The notes beneath the pieces were generated by a model. It was not told the origin of the DNA, searched no databases, and saw nothing but the letters and a program-made list of their open reading frames with translations. 64,000 nucleotides of DNA from JAYEPK01 sp048569615 (GTDB taxonomy: Archaea > Thermoplasmatota > Penumbrarchaeia > Penumbrarchaeales > Penumbrarchaeaceae): assembly GCA_048569615.1 (NCBI GenBank), contig JBLIRK010000001.1, positions 1 through 64,000 on the forward strand, written 5' to 3'. Below, piece after piece: positions 10,030 through 18,942 of this stretch. The position numbers and the translations under genes are program-made. The first letter of the stretch is position 1. Every line of letters begins with the position of its first letter.

Positions 10030-11282
10030 AGCAGGACGACCTCATTTTCCGGAACATAGGAAAGCTCATTTCATTCCCCGGGATAGGACCGGTCCCGGGA
10101 ACGAAGATGGACAGCCCCGAGGTTATCGAGAATGCGGCCGTATCCGTCTGCGAAGGGATCATTTCGGTGTTCGGCCCCGAGAACGATGTCTGGGAGAAGG
10201 CGAACATTGCCGAGGATGCCGGATGCATTGACTGTAAAGGCAGATGCGTGGTCCCCGGATTTGTCGATCCGCACACACATGCGGTGTTCGGGGGAACCAG
10301 GGAGTTCGAGCTTCCGATGAAGCTCAGGGGAGCGTCGTACCTGGACATACTTGAAGCGGGCGGCGGCATCCTTCGAACCGTTCAGGATACCAGGGCGCTG
10401 TCGGTGGAGGAGCTCACGGATCAGCTCGACGGACGGTTGGACAAGATGGTGAGGTACGGTACCACGACCGTTGAGATAAAATCCGGCTACGGACTGGACA
10501 GGGATACGGAGATCAGACTCCTGGAAGCCGTCAAGGCATCCAAGCATCCCATGGAAAAGGTGTCAACGTTCCTCGGACCCCACGCCATACCCCCCGAGTT
10601 CAAGAACGAACCGGAGAAATTCCTCGATATGATGATAGGTATGCTCCCGGAGATCGCCGAGCGCAATCTCGCCGAATATGCGGACATCTTCTGCGAGAAG
10701 GGGGTATTCACATCGGAGCAGTCCAGAAAATTCCTCATAGCGGCGAGGGAAGCGGGGCTGAAGGTGAAGATACACTCCGACGAGATCGAGAACCTTGGAG
10801 GAACCCTGGTCGGTGCGGAGCTCAAGGCCGCCTCGGCGGACCATCTGCTAGTATCAAATGAGGTCGATCTGAAGGCGATGAAGGAATCGGGAACCGTTCC
10901 CGTCATGCTCCCCGGGACATTGATGACAATCTTCGAGAACAGGGTGCCAAGGGTCCGAAATATGATCGACATGGACCTTCCCCTTGCCATAGCCACGGAT
11001 ATCAATCCCAACTGCCTGGTGGAGAACATGCAGTACATCCAGTCCCTTGCATGCTACCGCCTGAGGATGACACCAAACGAGGTGCTTGCGGCCTCCACGG
11101 CAAATTCGGCCCATGCCATAGGGCTATCGCACAGAAAAGGACGCATAGCCCCGGGATTCGATGCAGACATCCTCATCCTGAAGGACGAATCCTTCGAGCA
11201 CGTCGTTTACAATTTCGGGGTCAACCACGTTGACAGTGTTTTCATAAAGGGCAAGCGCATATTATCTGATATCGGGTGGTGA
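10026..11282 (+). CDS. hutI: Imidazolonepropionase (histidine degradation)
   Basis: 418 residues, usual family length, amidohydrolase superfamily. It opens the ring of 4-imidazolone-5-propanoate to N-formimino-L-glutamate, the third step of histidine catabolism, in the cytoplasm. Metal-site HxH is in DPHTHAVFGGTREFE; ILEAGGGI, HSDEI and LATDINPN are also family signatures. The TTG start overlaps the preceding stop (TTGA) and is preceded by GGGGGAG (10014-10020), which supports it over the internal ATGs. Neither urocanase nor histidase is in the window, so the rest of the pathway must be elsewhere or the substrate differs. Confidence 0.93.
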   Translation: MKQDDLIFRNIGKLISFPGIGPVPGTKMDSPEVIENAAVSVCEGIISVFGPENDVWEKANIAEDAGCIDCKGRCVVPGFVDPHTHAVFGGTREFELPMKLRGASYLDILEAGGGILRTVQDTRALSVEELTDQLDGRLDKMVRYGTTTVEIKSGYGLDRDTEIRLLEAVKASKHPMEKVSTFLGPHAIPPEFKNEPEKFLDMMIGMLPEIAERNLAEYADIFCEKGVFTSEQSRKFLIAAREAGLKVKIHSDEIENLGGTLVGAELKAASADHLLVSNEVDLKAMKESGTVPVMLPGTLMTIFENRVPRVRNMIDMDLPLAIATDINPNCLVENMQYIQSLACYRLRMTPNEVLAASTANSAHAIGLSHRKGRIAPGFDADILILKDESFEHVVYNFGVNHVDSVFIKGKRILSDIGW

Positions 11283-11284
11283 AA

Positions 11285-11743
11285 ATGGACCTGGACATGG
11301 TTATGGACAAGCGGCATTCGGTAAGGAGCTATACGGGATGGCCCCCCTCCGACCAGGATATCGAGAAACTGCTGAAAGCCGCCGAGAAAGCACCTACCGC
11401 GGGTAATCTCAAGGCCAGGAAGGTCTTCGTCTTCAAGGCCCAGTCCAAGAGGAAGGAGCTGATGGAGGCGGCCCTACATCAGGAATGGATATCCGAGGCG
11501 CCGTTCCTGATCCTTTTCTGCGCCGACCGCAAGGCCATCTCAAGCTACGGCGACAGGGGAAAGGACCTATACTGCGTCCAGGATGCCACAATTGCGGCGA
11601 CCTATGCGATGCTTAAGGCGACCGACATAGGGCTGGGAACATGCTGGGTAGGGGCCTTCGATGATGCAAAGGTCTCCGAAGCAGCCGGGCTGCCCGATTA
11701 CCTCAGACCCGTGGCCATCATCGCAGCTGGTTACGAGAAGTGA
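11285..11743 (+). CDS. Nitroreductase-family FMN oxidoreductase
   Basis: About 152 residues from the ATG at 11285; GTG codons at 11276 and 11279 are alternatives that overlap hutI. The N-terminal RHSVRSYTGWPPSDQDIEKL and the GNLKARKVFVF region are typical of the nitroreductase/SagB fold, which binds FMN as a dimer and uses NAD(P)H. GLGTCWVGAFDDAKV near the C-terminus is the characteristic FMN-binding stretch. At about 150 residues it is a short member. Physiological substrate is unknown. It lies between hutI and the NUDIX gene, with a four-base overlap (GTGA) into the latter, so the genes are probably co-transcribed. Confidence 0.85.
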   Translation: MDLDMVMDKRHSVRSYTGWPPSDQDIEKLLKAAEKAPTAGNLKARKVFVFKAQSKRKELMEAALHQEWISEAPFLILFCADRKAISSYGDRGKDLYCVQDATIAATYAMLKATDIGLGTCWVGAFDDAKVSEAAGLPDYLRPVAIIAAGYEK

Positions 11744-12159
11744 GTACAATGTGGACCTATGTCATCGCCTTCGACAGGGACCTCAGGAAGTTCATGATGG
11801 TGAGGTCCGGAAGGAGGGGAAAATGGGAGATGCCCGGCGGCAGGTCCATCGAAGGGGAAACCCCGCTCCAGACATCCGAAAGGGAATTCAGGGAGGAGAC
11901 GGGGCACGATCTCATCACAAATGAGAATTGGTTCACAACACTCGAGGACGGCTACGTCCATTTCGGCTTCATTGGAGAAGGCTCTCCTGCTAGAAGGTCC
12001 ATGCGGGAGATACTTGAGGTAGCTTGCTTCGAGGAGCTTCCTCAGGAGCTTGCTTATCCTCTTGTCGAATATTCTTCTTTGATCGAATCTGCTCGTTCTT
12101 TTCTTTCATCCGCTGCTCACCTCACCATTGGAATATCCCACCTGTCCGACGGGGAGTGA
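11740..12159 (+). CDS. NUDIX hydrolase
   Basis: 139 residues. The NUDIX box is clear: GGRSIEGETPLQTSEREF followed by REETG, fitting Gx5Ex7REUxEExGU, which binds Mg and hydrolyses a nucleoside diphosphate linked to another group. The start is GTG overlapping the previous stop; an ATG three codons in is an alternative. The C-terminal region after about residue 105 is serine-rich and its last 43 bases overlap, tail to tail, the FtsZ-like gene on the other strand. It may clean damaged nucleotides like the MazG-like protein at the head of the run; substrate is not predictable. Confidence 0.88.
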   Translation: MSTMWTYVIAFDRDLRKFMMVRSGRRGKWEMPGGRSIEGETPLQTSEREFREETGHDLITNENWFTTLEDGYVHFGFIGEGSPARRSMREILEVACFEELPQELAYPLVEYSSLIESARSFLSSAAHLTIGISHLSDGE

Positions 12160-13172
12160 TGGACCATATTGGCACCGGCCGGAACCTTGGCTTTGCCCTC
12201 CAGGTCGGCCAGCCGGACAGTGCCGTCGTCCATTCCGGTCACGATGCCAATGAGGTCCACAACATCGGACCTTCTCGAATCCTCCAGGGTTCCGATGAAG
12301 ACCGTCTTGTTCTTTGCTTCCATCAGACCCAGCAGCTCATCGACGAAGGGCTTCGTCTCCCTGTCATTGACACCGTGGGGTTTTACGAGGTTCAGGATCA
12401 TTCCCCTTCCCGTTTTGGGATCCCTCTTCAGCAGGCCGCAGGAGACGAACTCCTGGGCAGCCGATCTGGGATCGCTCATCATTCCTCCACCTACGAAGAT
12501 GGAGCCTTCGTTGCCTTCCTTGAATACGGATCTCAGATCCGATATTGTAAGAGACCTGCCTTTACGCCCGTAGATAGTTTCTGCCATTGAGACTACGATC
12601 CATGAAATCAGTGCGTCAAGTGCGGCGAGCGTCCTTGAGATGGGCTGGGAGCCGTTTATCTCCTGAAACCTGTCCTGGTCGATCACCACTACGTTGAATC
12701 CCCTTTTCGTCATCCTGTTCTTTGCGTGATTGGCTACGGCTCTGGGCATCGATTCGAGCGTGGCAGAAGGCATTATCAGGAAATTCACAACAAGGGACCC
12801 CAGTCCTTCTCCGATAGAGGCTAGGACATGGGCAGCTCCGCTTGCTGTGCCCTTCCCGAGGGTTGCTATCGTGATTATCAGATTGTAACCTTCCATGAAG
12901 GGCTCCAGGTCCCTCCTCGCGTCCTCGGTGGATTTCTCCCCGAGCTCCGTGAGACCCATTGCACCCTTGCCGCCGCAGAGCCTCCTCCCTATGAGGAATT
13001 TAGTATCGGCCTTGCACTGGCCGATATCCGCCTCATCCGTGGTCACGAATAGAGTGTCCACGGAAGGGCCGGAGGTCTCGTGCACCAGCTTCATTATCCT
13101 GCGGGTGCCGCTTCCGACGCCGATAACGAGGACCTTTTCGGCCCTCGTGGGCGCAAAGCCCGGACCCTTCAT
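12117..13172 (-). CDS. Divergent FtsZ/tubulin-superfamily protein
   Basis: 351 residues. The N-terminus (KVLVIGVGSGTRRIMKLV) resembles the FtsZ nucleotide-binding start, DTLFVTTDEADI corresponds to the FtsZ NTDA region, and ATLGKGTASGAA (about 103-114) sits where FtsZ has the GGGTGTGS tubulin signature, so a glycine of the phosphate loop is replaced by lysine. FMEGYNLIITIATLGKG, VVNFLIMPSATLES and the QEINGSQPISRTLAALD helix also follow the FtsZ order. It is clearly distinct from the canonical FtsZ near the right end of the window. It is last in a probable operon behind an RHH regulator and a 63-residue protein. GTP binding and polymerisation are inferred, not shown. Confidence 0.72.
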   Translation of the reverse strand: MKGPGFAPTRAEKVLVIGVGSGTRRIMKLVHETSGPSVDTLFVTTDEADIGQCKADTKFLIGRRLCGGKGAMGLTELGEKSTEDARRDLEPFMEGYNLIITIATLGKGTASGAAHVLASIGEGLGSLVVNFLIMPSATLESMPRAVANHAKNRMTKRGFNVVVIDQDRFQEINGSQPISRTLAALDALISWIVVSMAETIYGRKGRSLTISDLRSVFKEGNEGSIFVGGGMMSDPRSAAQEFVSCGLLKRDPKTGRGMILNLVKPHGVNDRETKPFVDELLGLMEAKNKTVFIGTLEDSRRSDVVDLIGIVTGMDDGTVRLADLEGKAKVPAGANMVHHSPSDRWDIPMVR

Positions 13173-13185
13173 ATGAAGGACTCCC

Positions 13186-13377
13186 TTACTTGCTCCTGTA
13201 TATCAGGTGCTCGAGGTTGCCGTACCTCTCCCCGACGACATGTAGGGCATGGGTATACATCGCCATGGCCCTGATGTACTCGGGTGTGTTCTTGGTGTTC
13301 TCAGAATACGCATTCAACTGCTCAAGATAGAGCAGATCGCTCCTTGCTTTTTCCGTCAGTGTTTCGTCGTCGATCAT
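13186..13377 (-). CDS. Small helical protein upstream of the FtsZ-like gene
   Basis: 63 residues, no domain recognised. The sequence is predicted mostly helical and mildly acidic at the N-terminus (MIDDETLTEKARSDLLYLEQ) with a C-terminal aromatic/His patch (HALHVVGERYGNLEHLIYR). The ATG follows GGGGATGA at good spacing, an in-frame TGA sits just upstream, and only 13 bases separate its stop from the FtsZ-like start, so translation and co-transcription are likely. Partnership with the FtsZ-like protein is inference from position. Confidence 0.65.
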   Translation of the reverse strand: MIDDETLTEKARSDLLYLEQLNAYSENTKNTPEYIRAMAMYTHALHVVGERYGNLEHLIYRSK

Positions 13378-13476
13378 TTCTCATCCCCCTTTGGTCTTTG
13401 GAGCGTCGAAGACCGCCTCTGGTCGATCTTTGCGGTCGGCTTCTGCTTCGGGGCCTGCATCCCCTGGCCCCTCAAC

Positions 13477-13863
13477 TTACGGTTCTCTCATCATATCCTG
13501 CTGCATCTCGATGGCCCTTGCATCCATCTCGGAGCGGGCGAGGTCCGCATCCTCCTCCCTGTCCTTCCTTAGAGCTGAGCGGATCTCCCTCACGCCGATC
13601 TCCACGGCCTCCGACAACAGCATCTCCAGAGAGACCTTGTAACCGTACTGCCGATGGAGGCGGGAGGCCCGCCTCAGGGTCTCTGCGGAGATGGGCACCT
13701 CCACCCTGCTGGATGGGGAGATGACCTTTGTGGTACCCAGATGATCGATGGCCAGCTGTATTACATCTGTCCTAGAAAGTCCAAGCTCCTCCTGAAGTCT
13801 CTCCAGCGTTTCGAGCTGGGATTTGGAGAACCTTGCCGATATGGTCGAAACCTTCTCGTTCAT
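13477..13863 (-). CDS. Ribbon-helix-helix transcriptional regulator
   Basis: About 128 residues. I take the ATG at 13863, preceded by AGGTG, rather than the GTG at 13896, because the RHH strand begins directly after it (STISARFSKSQLETLERLQE, then LGLSRTDVIQLAIDHL). A second helical half (RRASRLHRQYGYKVSLEMLL) ends in a charged, Asp/Glu/Met-rich tail. RHH proteins bind DNA as dimers through an N-terminal beta strand. Three copies of CGTATT/AATACG lie across its own promoter, so autoregulation of this gene and the downstream small protein and FtsZ-like gene is a reasonable inference. Confidence 0.82.
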   Translation of the reverse strand: MNEKVSTISARFSKSQLETLERLQEELGLSRTDVIQLAIDHLGTTKVISPSSRVEVPISAETLRRASRLHRQYGYKVSLEMLLSEAVEIGVREIRSALRKDREEDADLARSEMDARAIEMQQDMMREP

Positions 13864-13902
13864 CTGCACACCTGCAATCCCTAACCGTTCGTCCACTTCG
13901 CA

Positions 13903-13950
13903 CGTATTACATGCGCAATACGAGAACTATCTTCGTATTATTTAAAATTT
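13903..13950 (-). promoter_or_regulatory. Promoter and candidate RHH operator
   Basis: Seen directly: CGTATT at 13903-13908, its reverse complement AATACG at 13917-13922, and CGTATT again at 13934-13939. On the minus strand an AT-rich TTTTAAATAA (13938-13950) fits an archaeal TATA box for the RHH gene. The repeats overlap and follow the TATA box, where a repressor would block initiation. Confidence 0.55.
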
Positions 13951-14017
13951 GCTCTTCCGGTCCTCTCTCTGATATCATACGGGAAATCTAAAGACTTCCA
14001 AGGTCCTTGGGGGAGCC

Positions 14018-15235
14018 ATGGAGCTGACCAAGGAAGAGGAGAAGGTCCTTTCGGGAGAATACGGAGAGGCCCCCTCCTTCGCCATGAAGATACTCGTGAA
14101 CCTTGGAGAGCTGGAGGAGGCCGATTCACTGATACCCATCACCTCGGCCCACATCTCCGGAGTTTCGTATCACACGGCAGGGGAAGCCCTGATACGGCTT
14201 CTAGAGGAGCTTAACCGGATGGAAGCAAGGGTCTCGGTCCCGTCCAGCCTGAATCCCGCAGGCATGGACCTCAGGCGATGGAGGGAGATCGGATATCCCG
14301 AGGACTTCGCCCGGAAGCAGCTTAGGATAATCGAGCTCTTCTCGGGCCTCGGTATCAACATGACCTGCTCATGCATCCCGTACGAGACGACCAACAGGGT
14401 TCCGGAGATAAGGTTCGGTGACCACGTATCCTGGGGGGAATCCAACGCGGTCATCTACGCCAATTCGGTCATCGGGGCAAGGACAAACAGAGAAGGGGGC
14501 ATATCATGCCTTGCTGCCTCCATACTCGGGAAGACCCCAAACTGGGGTATGCACCTTGACCTACACCGAATGCCGTCACTGAAGGTAAAGGTGGAGGGGG
14601 AGCTGACACCCTATCATTACGACCTCCTGGGAGCTCACATTGGCAAGACCTTCAACTCCAGGATCGTCGTATTTGAAGGCATCCCGGCGTCCGCGGACCA
14701 CGGATCGTTGAAACATCTCGGGGCGGCAATGGCCGCCAAGGGAGGCCATCCGATATTCCACATCAGGGGCCTTACTCCCGAGCAGGTTCTCATCGAAAGG
14801 TCCGAGGTAGAGGGGAGGATCGGGGATTCCATTTCTATTGGGCCTGGCGATCTCGAGGAAGCAAAAGGATCCCTATATCCCAAATCCCTGAACGAGCCGG
14901 ATGTTTTCGTGCTGGGGTGCCCGCAGTTCGGCGTGACGGAATTCAATAGGCTTGACAGTGCCCTTGGCGGGAGAAAGCTCAGGGAGGGAAAGAGGATCAT
15001 AGTCTATACTACCAGGGCCCTGAGGGAGATGCTCCCTTCCGGACTTCTAGGCCGGATCATCGAAAGCGGAGCGGAGATCTATGACGACACCTGCATGGTT
15101 GTGACCCCCCTCAGGAAGATAGGCATCGAAAGGGTTGGCACCGATTCCGGAAAGGCTGCTCATTACATCCCGAAGATGTCCCAGGTGGAAGCAGACCTGC
15201 TCCCGCTCGAGGTCATCGTTGACATCTGCACATAG
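14018..15235 (+). CDS. Aconitase X / mevalonate 5-phosphate dehydratase large subunit
   Basis: 405 residues, usual length for the aconitase-X catalytic subunit (formerly DUF521). In archaea the large subunit, with a separate small DUF126 subunit, dehydrates mevalonate 5-phosphate to trans-anhydromevalonate 5-phosphate for isoprenoid lipid synthesis. Cysteines fitting iron-sulfur ligands are at about 118/120 (TCSCIPYE), 301 (LGCPQFG) and 359 (DDTCMVV). GGGGGAG precedes the ATG. The small subunit is not adjacent. Bacterial relatives act on hydroxyproline derivatives, but in an archaeon the mevalonate role is the better guess. Confidence 0.88.
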   Translation: MELTKEEEKVLSGEYGEAPSFAMKILVNLGELEEADSLIPITSAHISGVSYHTAGEALIRLLEELNRMEARVSVPSSLNPAGMDLRRWREIGYPEDFARKQLRIIELFSGLGINMTCSCIPYETTNRVPEIRFGDHVSWGESNAVIYANSVIGARTNREGGISCLAASILGKTPNWGMHLDLHRMPSLKVKVEGELTPYHYDLLGAHIGKTFNSRIVVFEGIPASADHGSLKHLGAAMAAKGGHPIFHIRGLTPEQVLIERSEVEGRIGDSISIGPGDLEEAKGSLYPKSLNEPDVFVLGCPQFGVTEFNRLDSALGGRKLREGKRIIVYTTRALREMLPSGLLGRIIESGAEIYDDTCMVVTPLRKIGIERVGTDSGKAAHYIPKMSQVEADLLPLEVIVDICT

Positions 15236-15245
15236 ATTATCAGGT

Positions 15246-18200
15246 TCAGGCGACGGTTCCCTTCCGCCTTATGAAGACGGACGCAGAAAGGAGGATCAGT
15301 CCGAAGAAGACAAGGGCAAGCAGCATATCTGTCCTGTCCGTTCCTCCTCCGCTCTCGCCTGCGGGGATGTCGGCGTCCCCCGGTGGTAAGACGGATCCGT
15401 CCCCATCATCGTCATCATCATCCACGGGCACGTAGATGACGTAGAGGTTCTGTGTTATATTCTCCAGCTCCACCGCATCTATTCCGTCCAGGGATATGTT
15501 CCATTTCGGCAGCGTGATGTTGATAACGGTCTGGCCGCTGCTCGGATCGATTATGACGACATCCTTGTCCTCCCCCTTCACGATCAGGAAGAAAGCGATG
15601 CCATCCGACGCTCCGCCGTCATCCTCGACCCTGGCAACCACCTTATGGATCCCAATGTCATCCTCGGTCGGCATGGCGAGGACAAGTCCGGATATCGGGT
15701 CAATATCGATGAAGTCCGGTTTTTCCGGAAGGGACCATATAAAATGGCTCCCATCGACGTCGTCAGCCTCCAATTGAAGCGAGAACTGCTCCCCTGGTGA
15801 AATGAAATGCAGACTGGGAACCGGTCTTAGATCAGGAGGATCGTTGACCTCCTTTACGACGACCGAGAAATCCATCCTGTCGAAGAGTCCGTTATCATCC
15901 TGCACGGCGACCGCCACGTTGAACCGACCTACATCCTCCTGTTTGGGAATACCGAAGAGCTCACCGGTGTTGCTCCTAATATTAAGGAATTCCGGCCCCT
16001 CGAGGATCGACCACTTCACATTCTCCAGGTCCGCTGAATTCGACCAGCATTCCATGTCAAGTACGATCAGCTGGTCCTCCAGGGTTATGAGCTCCTTGAA
16101 CCTGGTCGTTATTATCAGGAATTCACCGTTCTCGGTTACGCTGAGGACCATCTCATCGCTGTCCGATCCTCCATTCTGGTCATCGACACTGACCCGGAGC
16201 GTGTAACTGCCGGTCTCGCAGTTGAAGGGAGCTATCGTCATATTTCCACTTGTGGAATTGATGGAGATGCCGCTGATAGGAGACTCCACATCCCATACCA
16301 GCTTGTCATTGGTGGGGTCCATGTCCGTCGCATGGTTTTCTATGTAGCTTATCTGCCCCTTATGGCAGATCAGGAGAGTGGGGAGCTCCCCCATCACTGG
16401 AGGATCGTTCACATTTTGCACATCTATGTCAATTCCAATCTCTTTTACTAACTCACCTGACGCGAAGATGGACAAATTGACCGTATGGCTCCCCACATCA
16501 TCGTTTCCCGCATCACAGTAGAGTATGCCTTTGATCGGGTCCATCTGAACGGCTGTGAAAGGCGGGTGCATCGACCAAGAGACATCATGACCGTTTGGGT
16601 AGAGGATTGTCCTCTGGCTCGGCGTGTCCTCCATGACGGACCAGGAGCTGAATTCCAGCAGTCTCGGAGGATATAAGGGAGGCAGTCCCTGCTCTCCTGA
16701 CATGACGGGCCTTATATGAAGGCAGATTCCGCCTTTGGGGGGAGCGGTCTCTATCACCATCGTATCGGAGCTAACCCCGACCTTATCGATGGAAACGGTC
16801 CTGTTGGGCCCGTCCATGAAAATGGTTGCAATGTAGGACCTGCCGGATCCCAGGAAGTCAAGAGGTATCTTGAAGGTATTTGCGGAAGAACCCGTTATCG
16901 CTCCCACCAGCCACTGGTCCCCGGTCCTTCTGGCGACAACTGCCGTGCTTCCAAGCCGGGAGTCCAGGCAGATCGTCTCGTTCCAGACCGTTGGCATCTT
17001 GTCCCAGAACTCGCACTCGGGCCTCCCGTCCGTGGTCGATACGCCCGAATACCAATACAGATAATGCATCGAGCTTTGGTATATTACCGGCAGGGCCAGC
17101 TGGTGGGCGAGGGTTGTTCTCTGCTCCTTGACATAGAATGTCGGCGTGTAATCGGCGGGTCCCGCAAGGCATCTTGTAAAAGGGAGCACGACGTTGTGGG
17201 CGGCGCCGGGGTGATGCTCGTTGCCCCTCACTCCCTCGACCGTCAGAAGATTGGGGAAGGTCCTGCTCATTCCCGTCGGTCTGTAATTGTCGTGTATGTC
17301 AACTATCAGATGATGCTTTGCCGCGAGTCTTACCCATTTGTGGATGTTGTTGATACCCGACTGGGTCCTTCCGTCCACAAAACCGAATTTGACCCCTGCA
17401 ACGCCCCACTGCTCGTATAATGGGAAGAGCTGGCTCCACTGTCGCGTCAGCGCCTTCTCGTTCACATATAGTACAACCCCGACCCCTTTCTCCCTCCCGT
17501 ACCTGATCACCTCCGTCAGATTGAGGTCCTTTTTGGCAATGGTGGTGGCATCCGAGCCTGTGGAATGCTCGTCCCCGTACCATCCGGCATCGAAGTGAAC
17601 ATACTGCATATTGTGCTCCACGCAGAAATCAATGGTCTGCTTGCCGGTATCCGTTCTAAGATAACAGTCCCTGAAGGCCTTTCCGGGTTTGATCCATGAG
17701 ATGTTGCCTATCTCGCTGCTTGGACACATCGAGTAGATGATGTGAGAGTTCTCGGACAGGTCCTCTATTCCCCTGCCCACGAGTATTACCCTCCACGGCG
17801 TGGAAAAGGGGGTCGATCTGGTCGCACGGGACTCGAGCTGAACTTTCAGTGTTGGTCTCCCTCCGCTCTGGCAGGAGACATACATCCTCGAATAGTCGTC
17901 GAGGGCCGCTTCCGAGATAGAGAGGTAAATGCCGTTTTCCACATCCATTGTGAAGGGGACCTCGCATTTCGACTTTACATTGGAGAGCTTCTCCCATTTG
18001 TACTCCCCTTCGGTCCCGTACTCCGTGTATCCCTTGAAATCCTCGTCGAAGGAGAACTGGGTGAGCTCTCCCTTTATCCGGTATACGACGGTCTTGATCT
18101 GCTTGGGCATGGAGTAGCGAATGGAAATCCCTTCGTTGTAGACTCTTACGGTCAGCTCCAGGGTCCTGTTGGAGGGGGATGTCTCATTGAAACTGATCAC

Positions 18201-18665
18201 CGCTTGATCGTAGTTGTCGGGATAGGAATCCATGTATCCGAAGGGCAAAGAGTAGTTACTCCTCGATCTCGAGAGGATCACGCTTCCGAGCGCCATTCCG
18301 CTACCTATGGTGCTCCCGTCATCGAATACAAGGCCCAGCCTGGAAGCATTTACAATGAGCTCGTCGTCGATGGTCAGCGTATAGATGATGCAGTCCTTTT
18401 CAAGTCCGATGTCCTTCAAGTCCAATTCCAGAACGATGCTTTCATCGGGGGAGGAGACCGCAATCGGGAGCATTGCCTCATCGATCCATTTCTGAGTGGG
18501 GTCTTCCATGACAACCTTGGATTCTCGACCGTCGGTTATCATTCCGCCAAAAGGCAACAGACCGACGAGCAAGAATGAGAGAAGGAGCAAAATCGGCAGA
18601 CTGATCGGAATGTGATCTCTCTTAACAGCTCTTCTTCTATTCTCCTCTTGGTGATCCATAAACAT
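15246..18665 (-). CDS. Membrane-anchored GH97-type glycoside hydrolase with cadherin-like repeats
   Basis: 1139 residues. An N-terminal hydrophobic segment (about 20-42) acts as signal or anchor. An N-terminal beta domain precedes a GH97-like TIM barrel: YVHFDAGWYGDEHS (about 355), GVAGVKFGFVDG (about 420), IVDIHDNYRPTGMSRTFPNL (about 455) and TVEGVRGNEHHPGAAHN (about 475). Family members cleave alpha-glucosides or alpha-galactosides. The position used as Asp nucleophile in the retaining GH97 type appears as Gly in KFGFVD, while the HD...EG..GNE glutamates remain, so mechanism and substrate are open. Three to four cadherin/Ig-like repeats (about 690-1060, NDPPV...D.D), an Asp-rich linker and a C-terminal helix (about 1115-1136) followed by RRKG tether it outside. 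It is 5 bases from the convergent aconitase-X gene. Confidence 0.8.
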   Translation of the reverse strand: MFMDHQEENRRRAVKRDHIPISLPILLLLSFLLVGLLPFGGMITDGRESKVVMEDPTQKWIDEAMLPIAVSSPDESIVLELDLKDIGLEKDCIIYTLTIDDELIVNASRLGLVFDDGSTIGSGMALGSVILSRSRSNYSLPFGYMDSYPDNYDQAVISFNETSPSNRTLELTVRVYNEGISIRYSMPKQIKTVVYRIKGELTQFSFDEDFKGYTEYGTEGEYKWEKLSNVKSKCEVPFTMDVENGIYLSISEAALDDYSRMYVSCQSGGRPTLKVQLESRATRSTPFSTPWRVILVGRGIEDLSENSHIIYSMCPSSEIGNISWIKPGKAFRDCYLRTDTGKQTIDFCVEHNMQYVHFDAGWYGDEHSTGSDATTIAKKDLNLTEVIRYGREKGVGVVLYVNEKALTRQWSQLFPLYEQWGVAGVKFGFVDGRTQSGINNIHKWVRLAAKHHLIVDIHDNYRPTGMSRTFPNLLTVEGVRGNEHHPGAAHNVVLPFTRCLAGPADYTPTFYVKEQRTTLAHQLALPVIYQSSMHYLYWYSGVSTTDGRPECEFWDKMPTVWNETICLDSRLGSTAVVARRTGDQWLVGAITGSSANTFKIPLDFLGSGRSYIATIFMDGPNRTVSIDKVGVSSDTMVIETAPPKGGICLHIRPVMSGEQGLPPLYPPRLLEFSSWSVMEDTPSQRTILYPNGHDVSWSMHPPFTAVQMDPIKGILYCDAGNDDVGSHTVNLSIFASGELVKEIGIDIDVQNVNDPPVMGELPTLLICHKGQISYIENHATDMDPTNDKLVWDVESPISGISINSTSGNMTIAPFNCETGSYTLRVSVDDQNGGSDSDEMVLSVTENGEFLIITTRFKELITLEDQLIVLDMECWSNSADLENVKWSILEGPEFLNIRSNTGELFGIPKQEDVGRFNVAVAVQDDNGLFDRMDFSVVVKEVNDPPDLRPVPSLHFISPGEQFSLQLEADDVDGSHFIWSLPEKPDFIDIDPISGLVLAMPTEDDIGIHKVVARVEDDGGASDGIAFFLIVKGEDKDVVIIDPSSGQTVINITLPKWNISLDGIDAVELENITQNLYVIYVPVDDDDDDGDGSVLPPGDADIPAGESGGGTDRTDMLLALVFFGLILLSASVFIRRKGTVA

Positions 18666-18888
18666 GATATGGTCAAGCCATTATAATCGGAATTTCGCAG
18701 AAAAAATTCACACTGCTGGCCAGATTTCTTTTATATATAATTTTTGACATCTGTATTGCACATACTGGATTATCATCGAAATGGTCCCCGGGGATTGGAG
18801 AATCCGATTTTGACATGTTGAAACGAAATGTCATAAAGTTTAATTAGGAGTTTATGGCCAGAAAGGTTAACATTGCCAGTTGGACCCC

Positions 18889-18896
18889 ATATATAT
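18889..18896 (+). promoter_or_regulatory. TATA box for the beta-propeller gene
   Basis: CCATATATATGC lies about 50 bases before the ATG at 18943, giving a short leader that contains AGGGGTAA. The rest of the 18666-18942 divergent gap is AT-rich and includes a symmetric TTTATATATAA (about 18731-18741) that could serve either strand; I see no gene in it. Confidence 0.5.
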
Positions 18897-18942
18897 GCAT
18901 AAAGAGTATTTCCCATCGTCAGAGTTCCGAAGGGGTAAATAT

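Noticed and set aside
13331..13465. 45-codon minus-strand ORF starting ATGCAGGCCCCG between the RHH gene and the small protein
   Set aside because: It overlaps the better-supported 63-residue gene in another frame, and is highly basic and low in hydrophobic residues. No independent support.
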